Assembly: GCA_964639275.1 (NCBI GenBank)
Contig: CAZXCQ010000042.1
Coordinates: 1 to 30,052 of the forward strand
DNA from: CAZXCQ01 sp964639275
Lineage (GTDB): Bacteria > Desulfobacterota > DSM-4660 > Desulfatiglandales > Desulfatiglandaceae
Direction: 5' to 3'
Length of the DNA stretch: 30,052 nucleotides
Shown here: piece after piece, positions 1-7,461 of the stretch
Position numbering within the stretch: position 1 is the first letter of the stretch
Layout of the letters: each line of letters starts with the position of its first letter
Made by a program: the position numbers and the translations under genes
Notes under the pieces: model-generated
The model's input: the letters and a program-made list of their open reading frames with translations, nothing else
What the model was told of the DNA's origin: nothing
Database searches by the model: none

Positions 1-49
1 CGGCGAGGCGCACAATCGTAAATTAGGCCGATGATGCCCGTGAACGGTT

Positions 50-225
50 ACCAAATCTCAAATTCCAAATAACAATAACCAAAACGGAAAAACATGAAGA
101 ACCGGCGCCGAACCCCTTGTCAAGAGCCTCAAGGTCGAACGATCATAGTGTTTTTGTTTTGAATTTCGAAAATTGGGATTTGTACATTGTTTGAAAACTG
201 AGATTTGGGTATTGGGATTTAGTAC
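50..225. repeat. AT-rich repeat-like region with inverted and direct copies
   Basis: CCAAATCTCA at 51-60 is matched exactly in inverted orientation at 199-208. ATTGGGATTTGTAC at 172-185 is nearly repeated at 211-225, with one extra base. The DNA is rich in AATT, CCAAAT and TTTGGG words and carries no convincing gene. Low-complexity dispersed repeats of this look are common between genes in Desulfobacterota; that is general knowledge, not something tested here. Only these short matches are directly visible. Confidence 0.4.
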
Positions 226-293
226 AGTGGGTTTGTCCTTCCAAAAAGGGAACATATTGCCAAAATCAGTGACAGAACTTTTGAGACAACACA

Positions 294-923
294 CTAATTT
301 CTGTATCCCTTTGCGCCTTTCATGAACACACTCCAAATGGTGTGAGATAACTCCTGGGGTCCAATGATACCTTTGGGGTTATACCAGGAGTATATCCAGT
401 TACACATCCCGAGCAGCAAAAAGGTCATCACCGTAATGTGAGCCTTGCCAAGACCACTCTCGGTCCCCAAAAATTGTGAGATGGCCCTAGAGACGATCCT
501 GTAATACTGTCTCTCTTTCCCTGCGATGATCTCATAGTATTTCGAGGGGAGACAGTGCTTCTCATGAAGCAGGCTTTTCGATTCAGCGCTATGTTTGGTA
601 TAGAGTTCGATATGGCGGGAGATAATAAACTGGATCTTTGTCGAGCCCCCTTCAATTTGCTCCAGTTCGGATTCAAGGTCCTTCAGAATAGTATCCATGT
701 AGTTGTCAAGAACAAAGAAGAGTAACTCGTCCTTACTCTGAAAATAATGATAAATGCCCCCCTTGCTCATCCTGGCGGCCCCAGCGATATCATCCATATT
801 GGTCTCAAGGTAGCCCTTTTTGTTAAAGAGCCTGGCCGCGGCCTTTCCGATTTTTAGGATCTTTGCCTTATTTTTTTCGGAAAACGTCTTTTGGCGTGGA
901 CCCATAACCTGTTCACATTCCAT
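294..923 (-). CDS. TetR/AcrR family transcriptional regulator
   Basis: This is a 209-residue one-domain repressor of the TetR family, with an N-terminal DNA-binding domain and a C-terminal ligand and dimerisation domain. The helix-turn-helix is clear around residues 27-60 (YLETNMDDIAGAARMSKG, then GIYHYFQSKDELL), which is the family signature. The C-terminal part is a variable helical ligand domain, and the ligand cannot be read from it. The ATG at 923 has no evident ribosome site. A second ATG at 905 follows CAGGTT and begins MGPRQKTF, so it may be the true start. The gene is the last of a minus-strand group behind an MmgE/PrpD gene and an acyl-CoA ligase gene, so a CoA thioester or fatty/organic acid is a reasonable effector guess. 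A palindrome of TetR-operator type lies 44 bases upstream, which suggests autoregulation. Confidence 0.9.
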   Translation of the reverse strand: MECEQVMGPRQKTFSEKNKAKILKIGKAAARLFNKKGYLETNMDDIAGAARMSKGGIYHYFQSKDELLFFVLDNYMDTILKDLESELEQIEGGSTKIQFIISRHIELYTKHSAESKSLLHEKHCLPSKYYEIIAGKERQYYRIVSRAISQFLGTESGLGKAHITVMTFLLLGMCNWIYSWYNPKGIIGPQELSHTIWSVFMKGAKGYRN

Positions 924-939
924 TATTTTGATATGCTCA

Positions 940-959
940 GAAGGCGTCTCAACGCCTTC
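940..959 (-). promoter_or_regulatory. perfect stem-loop in the leader of the TetR gene
   Basis: GAAGGCGT (940-947) and ACGCCTTC (952-959) pair perfectly around the four-base loop CTCA. On the coding strand of the TetR gene the T-run precedes the hairpin instead of following it, so it is not a normal intrinsic terminator for either strand. It could be a leader structure or a second protein-binding palindrome. Confidence 0.5.
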
Positions 960-967
960 TAAAAAAA

Positions 968-977
968 CGACCGGTCG
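968..977. promoter_or_regulatory. candidate TetR operator palindrome
   Basis: CGACCGGTCG is a perfect 10-bp palindrome 44 bases upstream of the TetR start. GC-rich palindromes of the form ACCGACCGGTCGGT are known targets of several TetR-family repressors of CoA-compound metabolism. An isolated related half-site, CAACCGACCGAC, occurs near 5397-5408, upstream of the first gene of the cluster. The assignment is by position and symmetry only. Confidence 0.5.
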
Positions 978-1062
978 GTATTTATCTACCTCACGGTCTC
1001 ATGTCCGTCAAGACTTTTCTCAGGGAAAAAACGACCAAAAGATGCAAATGACCTTTTGATTT

Positions 1063-2424
1063 CTAGATCACCAGGAGATGTACAAGTGCCCGGACGTCCT
1101 CAACTTCTTCGAGCTTCGCAACCAGGGATACGACTTCTTTTGCCCTGTCCCCTGGGAAAGGTCCAGGCGCGTAGTCGATGCAATCCCAGAAATGCTGTTC
1201 ATGTTCCTCCTGGCTCAGCGGGTTGCCGGGGAAGCCAATAGCAATGTCAACACTCCCTTGATAAGCGCCGCCTCCTTTTGTCGAGACCTTCATGTCCGAG
1301 GCTGTGTGACCCCGTTGGTCCAAAGCGACATCAGCAGTAACATAAACCCTTTGCAGAAGCGCCATAATCTGGGGATCTCTTATACTGGATTCTTCAAAAT
1401 GCCGGAGTTTAGGGCTTCCTCTCATCAAGGCATTTGCAAGACAGTACTGCATGCTGAATTGGGCGTTCACCCGGGGATTATCTCCCATCCGAAACGGGTG
1501 CCCCACCAATCGATAACAATAGGGGGGTACGGTTACGTCAATTTGTTCGACCTCCTCTGGTGTAAACCCATGCTCTTGCATCATATTTAGTATGAGCTCT
1601 GTAGGCCCCTGGATCATGCCACAACAGGGATATTTCTTGAACACGACATTTTGAAGATCAAATCTCTCGCCAAACTGGGCCACAACCGCTTTCGGGTCGA
1701 GGGTATCCTTTGCATAGAGGTGAAAATACCCATAGACACCCTCAAGAAAATTTTGCGGACCGGTGATGCCGAGTCTTGCCAGTTGGGCGCATGTGATACC
1801 ACTCTGTGAAACCCAGCCCTGGATAACTCGCACCGCCAGTGAACCATCAATGTTGCACTGTAAGCTGCCACCAACCCTGTTAAAGGCCAGGGCCAGGGCA
1901 TTCCACATCTCTTCCGGGTTTAGCTTCAGTATCCTGCTCGCTATTACCGTGGTCCCAAAAACACCAACGACTCCAGTCGGGTCAAGACCGTCATAACCGG
2001 CTTCGGGCAGGTTTAACCTGGATGCGATTTCGACCCCCATCGCCAGTGCCGCAAGAAAATCCTTCCCGCTGCACCCCCCTGCAAGTTCGGCCGATGCCAG
2101 GGCCGTGGGTACGGCCGAGGCTCCCGGATGAAACCCTGGCGCCATTGCATTTTCAAAATCGAGTGCCCGGGCCATCACACTGTTAATCAGGGCTGCATCA
2201 TGGGCGGGAATCTTTTCACCGTGGATGAGGATAGTGGCCTCCTCCTTTCCTTCCAATCCCGTATAGAATTCCCTCAGGGTGTCCACACCGACCTCTTCAG
2301 CCCCGGCAACGCTGGTTCCAAGGACATCTAAGACCATATTCTTGATCGTTCTAAGGGGCGCCTCCGGTATTTCATCAAAGGTTGTGGCGTGAACATAATC
2401 AATGACCTTTCTTTCGATCTCCAT
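1063..2424 (-). CDS. MmgE/PrpD family protein
   Basis: The product has 453 residues, the usual length for the MmgE/PrpD family. Members include 2-methylcitrate dehydratase (PrpD), cis-aconitate decarboxylase and several epimerases or dehydratases of organic acids. Family features visible are the helical N-terminus with the AGAEE segment, HPGASAVPTALASAE near residue 98, GVEIASRLNL, and the KKYPCCGMIQ segment near 270 that corresponds to the conserved K-P-Y-P-C-C region. The ATG at 2424 has a good GGAGGGG ribosome site six bases upstream. The gene follows the acyl-CoA ligase by 32 bases, so the two are almost certainly cotranscribed. The exact substrate cannot be assigned: no citrate synthase or methylisocitrate lyase gene is nearby, which argues against a standard methylcitrate cycle. 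A role in hydrating or dehydrating a small organic acid after or before CoA activation is inference. Confidence 0.88.
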   Translation of the reverse strand: MEIERKVIDYVHATTFDEIPEAPLRTIKNMVLDVLGTSVAGAEEVGVDTLREFYTGLEGKEEATILIHGEKIPAHDAALINSVMARALDFENAMAPGFHPGASAVPTALASAELAGGCSGKDFLAALAMGVEIASRLNLPEAGYDGLDPTGVVGVFGTTVIASRILKLNPEEMWNALALAFNRVGGSLQCNIDGSLAVRVIQGWVSQSGITCAQLARLGITGPQNFLEGVYGYFHLYAKDTLDPKAVVAQFGERFDLQNVVFKKYPCCGMIQGPTELILNMMQEHGFTPEEVEQIDVTVPPYCYRLVGHPFRMGDNPRVNAQFSMQYCLANALMRGSPKLRHFEESSIRDPQIMALLQRVYVTADVALDQRGHTASDMKVSTKGGGAYQGSVDIAIGFPGNPLSQEEHEQHFWDCIDYAPGPFPGDRAKEVVSLVAKLEEVEDVRALVHLLVI

Positions 2425-2456
2425 ATCATCCCCTCCGCTTTGGATGGCTTGAGATT

Positions 2457-4001
2457 TTAGGCGTATTTATCTCTTAACCGGACTTTGTCTATCTTACCTG
2501 AGGGGTTACGGGGGACTTCATCAAAGATGATCTGTCTGGGGCGCTTGTATCTGGGTAGATTCTCTTCACAGAATTTCATCACCTCTTCAGAGGTCAGCGT
2601 CATATCGGTCTTCACCTGAATTACCGCCGCGGGGACCTCTGTCAGCCTATCGTCCGGAACTCCGATGACCGCCACATCCTGGATTTTTGCGTGATTATGA
2701 AGCATATCTTCTATCTCGACCGGGTAGATATTTTCCCCCCCACTAATAATCAGATCCTTCTTGCGGTCCACAATATAGATCCACCCATCTTGATCCATCT
2801 TTGCCAGATCACCGGTATATAGCCACCCGTCTTTGATGACCTCTGCCGTCTTTTCCGGATTTCTGTAATATCCTTTCATAACGGCATTCCCTCTGAGCAC
2901 TATCTCACCGACCTCGTCCGGGCCAACATCTTCGCCTTTGTCATTCAATATCCGCACGTCCCAGTTAAATCCGGGTTTGCCAATAGCCGGCAGCTTATCC
3001 TCATTGTCAAAACCCAGGCGTATCCCCCCCGGAGAACCCGATTCGCTTTGTCCATAGCTTGCATCATATTGCATCTGTGGGAAATAAACCTTCCAGCGCC
3101 TCACAACGCTTTCGGGGATGGGCTGGCCTCCCATGTGCATCATTCGCCAGCAACTTAGATCATAATCTTCGCTCCTCAGCTCCCCGCGATCCATTGCAGC
3201 AAGGATATCCAGCGCCCATGGCACAACCAACCAGACTATCGTACCTCTCTCATTATGGATTGTCTCGAATAGATTCTTTGGACTGAATTCAGTCAGAATT
3301 GTCCCCCGGCTCCCCACGATAAAGCTCCCCAGCCAGTGACCCAGGGCCCCCAGATGATACAACGGCGGAATGATCACAAAATTATCTTCAAGCCTCTGTT
3401 GATGGTGGGCCCATTCGGTCATGCAAGTACACTCCAGGTTCCGGTGCGTCAGCATAACGGGTTTTGGCGCGCCGGTGGTCCCGGAGGTAAAGAACAGGGC
3501 GCATTCATCATCGTCAGAAAGCCTTGTCACCGGAGGCACGGGAGTCGCATTGTCCAAAACCTCTCCAAAACTCTCCACACCCGGGGGCGCATGCTCTCCA
3601 ACACTGATAAAACTCCTTACCGTCGTAAATTCGTCACGGATCTCCTCTATCCTTTCCGCGAATTCCTCTTCCATGACAAAGGCCTTTGGTTTGGCCACAT
3701 CCACACAGTATTTTATGTCTCTTCCCAGAAACCGGTAGTTCAGCGGTATGACCCACGCACCGGTCTTGGCAATGCCAAAGAATGTCAGAAGCCAGTCAAT
3801 CGAGTTTCTCATCCAGTGCAGTACCCTGTCCCCTTTTTCTACTCCCCTTTCGCTGAGGGCGTTCGCAAGTCTGTTTGCCTTCTCATCAAAGTCCTTCCAG
3901 GTGATCTCTTTTCGAAAGCCGCTGCTGTGCCTCAGTTCAATGAGCGCCACCTCGTCGGGGTACATTCTGACATTTCTTTCCAGTATCTGTGTCAGATCCA
4001 T
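2457..4001 (-). CDS. AMP-forming acyl-CoA synthetase (class I adenylate-forming enzyme)
   Basis: This 514-residue protein activates a carboxylic acid with ATP to an acyl-adenylate and then the CoA thioester. The phosphate-binding motif TSGTTGAPK is at residues 172-180, YGQSES follows near 317, YTGDLAKMDQDGWIYIVDRK near 395-415, and the C-terminal catalytic lysine sits in PRNPSGKIDK near 500. ISGGENIYPVEIE is the hinge-region core typical of medium/long-chain and aromatic acyl-CoA ligases. The residue after the motif lysine is proline (P181) where most relatives have glycine (PKGVMLTH); this is unusual but outside the strict catalytic core. The start has a GAGGTGGGAG ribosome site. It lies between the DUF169 gene and the MmgE/PrpD gene on the same strand. 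A 137-bp palindromic element separates it from DUF169, so its transcript probably carries that element. The substrate is not determinable from the sequence. Confidence 0.93.
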   Translation of the reverse strand: MDLTQILERNVRMYPDEVALIELRHSSGFRKEITWKDFDEKANRLANALSERGVEKGDRVLHWMRNSIDWLLTFFGIAKTGAWVIPLNYRFLGRDIKYCVDVAKPKAFVMEEEFAERIEEIRDEFTTVRSFISVGEHAPPGVESFGEVLDNATPVPPVTRLSDDDECALFFTSGTTGAPKPVMLTHRNLECTCMTEWAHHQQRLEDNFVIIPPLYHLGALGHWLGSFIVGSRGTILTEFSPKNLFETIHNERGTIVWLVVPWALDILAAMDRGELRSEDYDLSCWRMMHMGGQPIPESVVRRWKVYFPQMQYDASYGQSESGSPGGIRLGFDNEDKLPAIGKPGFNWDVRILNDKGEDVGPDEVGEIVLRGNAVMKGYYRNPEKTAEVIKDGWLYTGDLAKMDQDGWIYIVDRKKDLIISGGENIYPVEIEDMLHNHAKIQDVAVIGVPDDRLTEVPAAVIQVKTDMTLTSEEVMKFCEENLPRYKRPRQIIFDEVPRNPSGKIDKVRLRDKYA

Positions 4002-4070
4002 CTCCCACCTCGCTTGTCAATGTCTTGGTGATTGCTGCCGCGAACGTATCCATTATGGCTTTTTTCAAAA

Positions 4071-4207
4071 TTGATGGTCTCGTAAAAAGTCGAAAATGCT
4101 CTCTTTACGTCATTCCGGCGAAAGCCGGAATCCAGTGTTTTCAAACGCTTAAAAAACCCCTGGACCCCGTTTTTCAACGGGGTGACGACTTTTGACGAGT
4201 TCATCAA
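4071..4207. mobile_element. MITE-like palindromic element with terminal inverted repeats
   Basis: The 22-base ends (4071-4092 and 4186-4207) are inverted copies matching at 19 of 22 positions. Inside are a perfect stem ATTCCGGC-GAAA-GCCGGAAT (4112-4131), a second stem CCCCGT/ACGGGG (4165-4182), and a TCCAG/CTGGA pairing linking them. The core with GTCATTCCGGCGAAAGCCGG belongs to a palindromic repeat type seen at many loci in diverse proteobacteria. There is no coding capacity for a transposase, so any movement would need one in trans. It sits between the DUF169 and acyl-CoA ligase genes. No target duplication is obvious. Confidence 0.7.
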
Positions 4208-4259
4208 AATTAGAACTGAGACAGGGGAATGGGAGTATCGTATCTGCCAAAAGGCCTCT

Positions 4260-5075
4260 CTAGGACGACGGCAAGTCCTTTTCCCCTTTCTGACCCTTGT
4301 CAAGGAGCAGCTCAGTAAATTTATAGTACTCTGGCGGGAGCTGTCCCTCGAACCTCAACCATGAGGGGGTAGGATATCGCAGGCCGGCCCTATGGCTCAA
4401 CTCCAGGCCTTTGACAACTTCTTCTGCATGGCTTAACGGTATGGTAAACGCCATCTCATGATCCTGAGTTAATGCAAAGTATCGCTCGCCTGCCCCGGCG
4501 AGGACCACCTGGCATTCATCCGTCAGCATGGTGCGGGCGATAAACACCGAACAGGCCCTCCCCCCTCCAGCAACAAAGGAAAGCATTCCACCTGATATGG
4601 CGGTGGCCCCCTGGATCAATCTGGCAATTTGGGCGGGATTGCCAAAAAACATGATAAAATGGGGGTCGAATGTGGCCCTTTCAAGCGGAGCGCCCAGCAG
4701 ATACCCATATTTGCCATATTCAAGTGTATGGAGCGCCTCGGCATCCCGTGCAAACTCGTCCTTTTGCCCGATCCCGGCTGCTTGTGCCAGGGTCCCGTTC
4801 GCATACAGATCTCGGGGCACAAATCCCATAACCGCGTGACCGTGTGGACACACTTGATCCTCCTTCCCGACGGCCACTGTCCATCCGTAACGCCTCGCCA
4901 TTGCCAGTCCCTGGCATACGGGTATCGAGATTCCAAGATCTCGTTTTGGAAGCCTCGCCTTTTCCGGCGGCTTCTCATTAAAATCACACATCCGAATAGC
5001 CAGTGGAAAACTCTGCGGACGAAGAAACAGATTCAAGGCCTGTGCAATCTTTTCTATATCAACCCTGTCCATCAA
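4260..5075 (-). CDS. DUF169 family protein
   Basis: The product is 271 residues, recognised as the DUF169 family, common in anaerobic bacteria and archaea and without a settled function. Visible family-like parts are the N-terminal PLAIRM strand, the cysteine segments ISIPVCQGL and DQVCPHGHAVMGF, GKYGYLLGAPLE, and the glycine-rich FVAGGGRACSVF. There is no signal peptide and no membrane segment, so it is presumably cytoplasmic. The start is one of two adjacent ATGs (5075 or 5072) behind a strong GGAGGGGG site. It is the first gene of a minus-strand cluster with an acyl-CoA ligase, an MmgE/PrpD protein and a TetR regulator. That context points to organic-acid metabolism, but no reaction can be named. 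The conserved cysteines and histidine could bind metal or a cofactor; this is speculation. Confidence 0.8.
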   Translation of the reverse strand: MMDRVDIEKIAQALNLFLRPQSFPLAIRMCDFNEKPPEKARLPKRDLGISIPVCQGLAMARRYGWTVAVGKEDQVCPHGHAVMGFVPRDLYANGTLAQAAGIGQKDEFARDAEALHTLEYGKYGYLLGAPLERATFDPHFIMFFGNPAQIARLIQGATAISGGMLSFVAGGGRACSVFIARTMLTDECQVVLAGAGERYFALTQDHEMAFTIPLSHAEEVVKGLELSHRAGLRYPTPSWLRFEGQLPPEYYKFTELLLDKGQKGEKDLPSS

Positions 5076-5516
5076 CCCCCTCCAAATCCAGTCCGTTCTC
5101 GCTGAAAGCCTACCCTTCGGAACTCCCGCATCCCCTCTTGACCCTTACAACCGCCACCAAAAAATACGAAAGCGCCTTTTTAGTATTTGCCCTTTTTGCT
5201 AAAAAAGATCATAACTTCTCGACGGAAGTATTACCAATTCTTTGGTTCCAAAATGAGGAAAAATGGAGACGTAAAAAAGACGGCTCCGCGCTTCTACACG
5301 GGCCTTCACTTGTTGCTTTGAGGGCTTAACCAAACCCATCTTATCTGGCTAATCCTCGCACACAAAATCACGATATCATCAATCCTAAAAGCCGTCAACC
5401 GACCGACAAATTGATTTCCTGGTTCCAAAATCATGCCAGGAAAAGTCAGATAGTATTTTAAGACCAACGGCCTAGATGAGCCAGACTGCCCTTCGTGACG
5501 CCAATCTTTTGAGGTA

Positions 5517-5569
5517 ACTTCTCAAAAACCCGGGGATAAATCGATTGTGGTGTGGTATAGGGGATCATT
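5517..5569 (+). repeat. dispersed repeat, copy A
   Basis: This 53-base segment aligns with 24369-24422, also on the plus strand, with about 44 of 57 columns identical by hand. Shared blocks include TCAAAAACCC, GGTGTGG and GGGGAT, ending in CATT. It abuts the -35 box of the tRNA-Ser promoter. I do not recognise it as a named family. Confidence 0.5.
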
Positions 5570-5570
5570 A

Positions 5571-5599
5571 TTGACACACAGGGCCATTTTGTCTATACT
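5571..5599 (+). promoter_or_regulatory. sigma-70 promoter of tRNA-Ser (and perhaps dnaX)
   Basis: The -35 box TTGACA (5571-5576) and the -10 box TATACT (5594-5599) are separated by exactly 17 bases, close to the housekeeping consensus. The predicted start, near 5606, falls at an A-run/T-run inverted repeat (5608-5626). The tRNA begins about 46 bases further on. No terminator is visible between the tRNA and dnaX, so the same promoter may feed the dnaX-ebfC-recR operon. Confidence 0.85.
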
Positions 5600-5651
5600 C
5601 CGGTCTCAAAAAAGCAAGCTTTTTTTGGCTGAGTGGTGGGGAATTTACAGC

Positions 5652-5745
5652 GGAGAGATGTCCGAGCTGGCCGAAGGAGCGCGACTGGAAATCGCGTGTA
5701 CTACTCACCGTGGTACCGAGGGTTCGAATCCCTCTCTCTCCGCCA
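5652..5745 (+). tRNA. tRNA-Ser(GGA)
   Basis: The gene is 94 bases including an encoded CCA (5743-5745). The acceptor stem GGAGAGA (5652-5658) pairs with TCTCTCC (5735-5741), and the discriminator base is G, as usual for serine. The anticodon loop is CTGGAAA with anticodon GGA at 5687-5689, reading UCC and UCU. The anticodon stem is CGCGA/TCGCG. A long variable arm around GTAC/GTAC marks a class II tRNA, and the T arm is GAGGG-TTCGAAT-CCCTC. It lies immediately before dnaX. Confidence 0.97.
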
Positions 5746-5796
5746 TCCTTTTGCAAAGACAAAGAAGGACAGAACCCTAAAGTAGGGCATCCTGTT

Positions 5797-7461
5797 ATGG
5801 CTTATGAGGTTTTGGCCAGGAAATGGCGTCCCCAGGTCTTTGAAGACGTCATCGGCCAGGAGCATATTACCGAGACGTTGATGAACGCCATCAAGACCGG
5901 AAGGCTGGCCCACGCCTATCTCTTTGGCGGACCCAGGGGGGTTGGAAAGACATCGGTTGCCCGCATCCTGGCCAAGGCCATCAATTGTGAGACAGGGGAA
6001 CCCGGGATACCGTGTGGTCAATGCCGGTCGTGTCGCGAAATAACCGACGGTTCGTCCGTGGACGTACAGGAGATCGACGGGGCATCCAACCGCGGAATCG
6101 ACGAAATCAGAGAACTCAGGGGAAATGTCAGATATATGCCCTCGTCAAGCCGGTATCGCATTTACATTATTGATGAAGTTCACATGCTGACCCTCCCCGC
6201 CTTTAATGCCCTCCTCAAGACCCTTGAAGAGCCCCCAAGCCATGTGAAATTCATATTTGCTACCACCGAATCGCACAAGGTGCCCATAACCATCCTCTCC
6301 AGATGCCAGAGGTTCGATTTCAAGAGGATACCGTTGGCACAGATCATCGGGCATCTGGAGAAAATAGCAAGGGAAGAGGGGATAGAAATCACCCGGTCTG
6401 GTGTGGCAATGATCGCCCGGGAGGCCGAAGGGAGCATGCGAGATGCCCAGGGTCTGCTTGATCAGGTGATCTCTTTTACCGGACCCTCTGTTCAAGACAA
6501 ACAGATCGGTGAGATCTTGGGGATTATTGACAGGGATATTGTCTTTGAAATCTCGCGCAGTATTATCAAAGGGTCGGCCGAGAAGTGTCTCGAGGTTGTG
6601 GAGCAGATCTACAATTACGGATATGACATCAAGGAGTTTTATCGAGCGGTCATGGAGCAGTTCAGGAATCTCCTGGTCATGTGGATTGCCCCAGAAGACC
6701 ATCTGTTTGTCATGACCGAAGACGAGGAAGAGGAAGCCAGAAGACAGGCCCAAGAGGCGGGTCTGGAGAAACTCCAGTTTTTTCTCAACTTTCTTATCAA
6801 CCGGGAGCACGACCTGAGGTCCAGTTCCCACCCCCGGCTGGTCCTGGAAGCCCTCATGATCAAGATGTGCCATCTTGGCGATTTCCTCTCTTTTGATCAG
6901 GTCCTGAAGAAGATCGAATCGCTCGAAAAGAGACTGACAGGCACACTTTCACGCGGCCGGGAATCGGATGCCACTGTGCCATCAGCAAGGGGTGAGCAAG
7001 GGGTTTTGGAAGCCCGCAAGAGCCCTTCCCCCGACAAGAATGGGGAGAACAGGCACGCAGAGAGTTGGGAGGAGTTTCTGGCATTTCTGTCATCCAAGAG
7101 CAAGGCCTTATCCAACATTCTCAGGGACTGGCACCTTGTAGAGCTGACAGACAAGACCCTGGAGATTGCCAGCGGGAACCAGTCCTTTTCATCCTCTTAT
7201 TTTGATAACCCCGAAAGATACGAACAGCTGGCCGGTTACTGCCGGGAGTTCTTCGGGAGAAATATCCGGCCAAAAATCGTCGTCAAGAAACGGCCCCAGC
7301 CCCACAGAAGGCCGTCGTCGAAAAAGGATTCAGACCTTCCCCCACCCATTCAAGACATCTTAGATATCTTCCAGGGGGAAATATTGGGAGGATCTCCGGT
7401 CATAGACACGGGTCCTCATAACCCAAGAGCAGTCGGCAAGAGCAAGGAGGCAAACAAATGA
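5797..7461 (+). CDS. dnaX: DNA polymerase III subunit gamma/tau
   Basis: This is the 554-residue clamp-loader ATPase of the replicative polymerase. Walker A GGPRGVGKTS is at 44-53, the zinc site uses C64, C73, C76 and C79, Walker B IIDEVHM is near 124-130, and the sensor SRC is at 168-170. The C-terminal third is lysine and proline rich and only distantly tau-like. The ATG at 5797 is chosen because MAYEVLARKWRP is the family N-terminus; longer frames run into the tRNA. The stop overlaps the ebfC start (ATGA), giving translational coupling. The order dnaX-ebfC-recR is widely conserved in bacteria. A GAAAAAGG run at 7320-7327 is not the classic A-AAA-AAG slip site, so a separately made gamma form is not evident. 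Confidence 0.97.
   Translation: MAYEVLARKWRPQVFEDVIGQEHITETLMNAIKTGRLAHAYLFGGPRGVGKTSVARILAKAINCETGEPGIPCGQCRSCREITDGSSVDVQEIDGASNRGIDEIRELRGNVRYMPSSSRYRIYIIDEVHMLTLPAFNALLKTLEEPPSHVKFIFATTESHKVPITILSRCQRFDFKRIPLAQIIGHLEKIAREEGIEITRSGVAMIAREAEGSMRDAQGLLDQVISFTGPSVQDKQIGEILGIIDRDIVFEISRSIIKGSAEKCLEVVEQIYNYGYDIKEFYRAVMEQFRNLLVMWIAPEDHLFVMTEDEEEEARRQAQEAGLEKLQFFLNFLINREHDLRSSSHPRLVLEALMIKMCHLGDFLSFDQVLKKIESLEKRLTGTLSRGRESDATVPSARGEQGVLEARKSPSPDKNGENRHAESWEEFLAFLSSKSKALSNILRDWHLVELTDKTLEIASGNQSFSSSYFDNPERYEQLAGYCREFFGRNIRPKIVVKKRPQPHRRPSSKKDSDLPPPIQDILDIFQGEILGGSPVIDTGPHNPRAVGKSKEANK

Larger units (their letters stand above)
5076..5651. other. gene-free stretch with small repeats and the promoter of the tRNA gene
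   Basis: No open frame here looks like a real gene. The left part should hold the promoter of the DUF169 cluster, but I see no clear consensus for it. Directly visible elements are: an AT-rich inverted repeat CTTTTTAG/CTAAAAAAG at about 5176-5208; the 12-bp direct repeat TGGTTCCAAAAT at 5243-5254 and 5420-5431; an 8-bp inverted repeat TTTCCTGG/CCAGGAAA with a 13-base spacer at 5415-5443; and a 7-bp inverted repeat TTTTGAG/CTCAAAA at 5507-5527. The right end carries a dispersed repeat copy and a promoter, described separately. Confidence 0.6.

Noticed and set aside
50..225. CRISPR-like short repeats at the left edge
   Set aside because: There are only two imperfect copies, with no regular spacing or spacers.
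1078..1590. Long open frame opposite the MmgE/PrpD gene
   Set aside because: It lies wholly antisense to a confident gene and shows no domain-like pattern.
3992..4303. Open frame through the MITE-like element
   Set aside because: It follows the palindrome and both flanks, so it reflects repeat sequence and not a conserved protein.
5003..5329. Open frame on the plus strand across the DUF169 start region
   Set aside because: It overlaps the start of DUF169, has no ribosome site or family resemblance, and is of low-quality composition.
7320..7327. A-rich run in dnaX as a programmed frameshift site
   Set aside because: The codons are TCG AAA AAG, not the classic A-AAA-AAG. A -1 shift would add about 26 codons, not end the protein early as for gamma.
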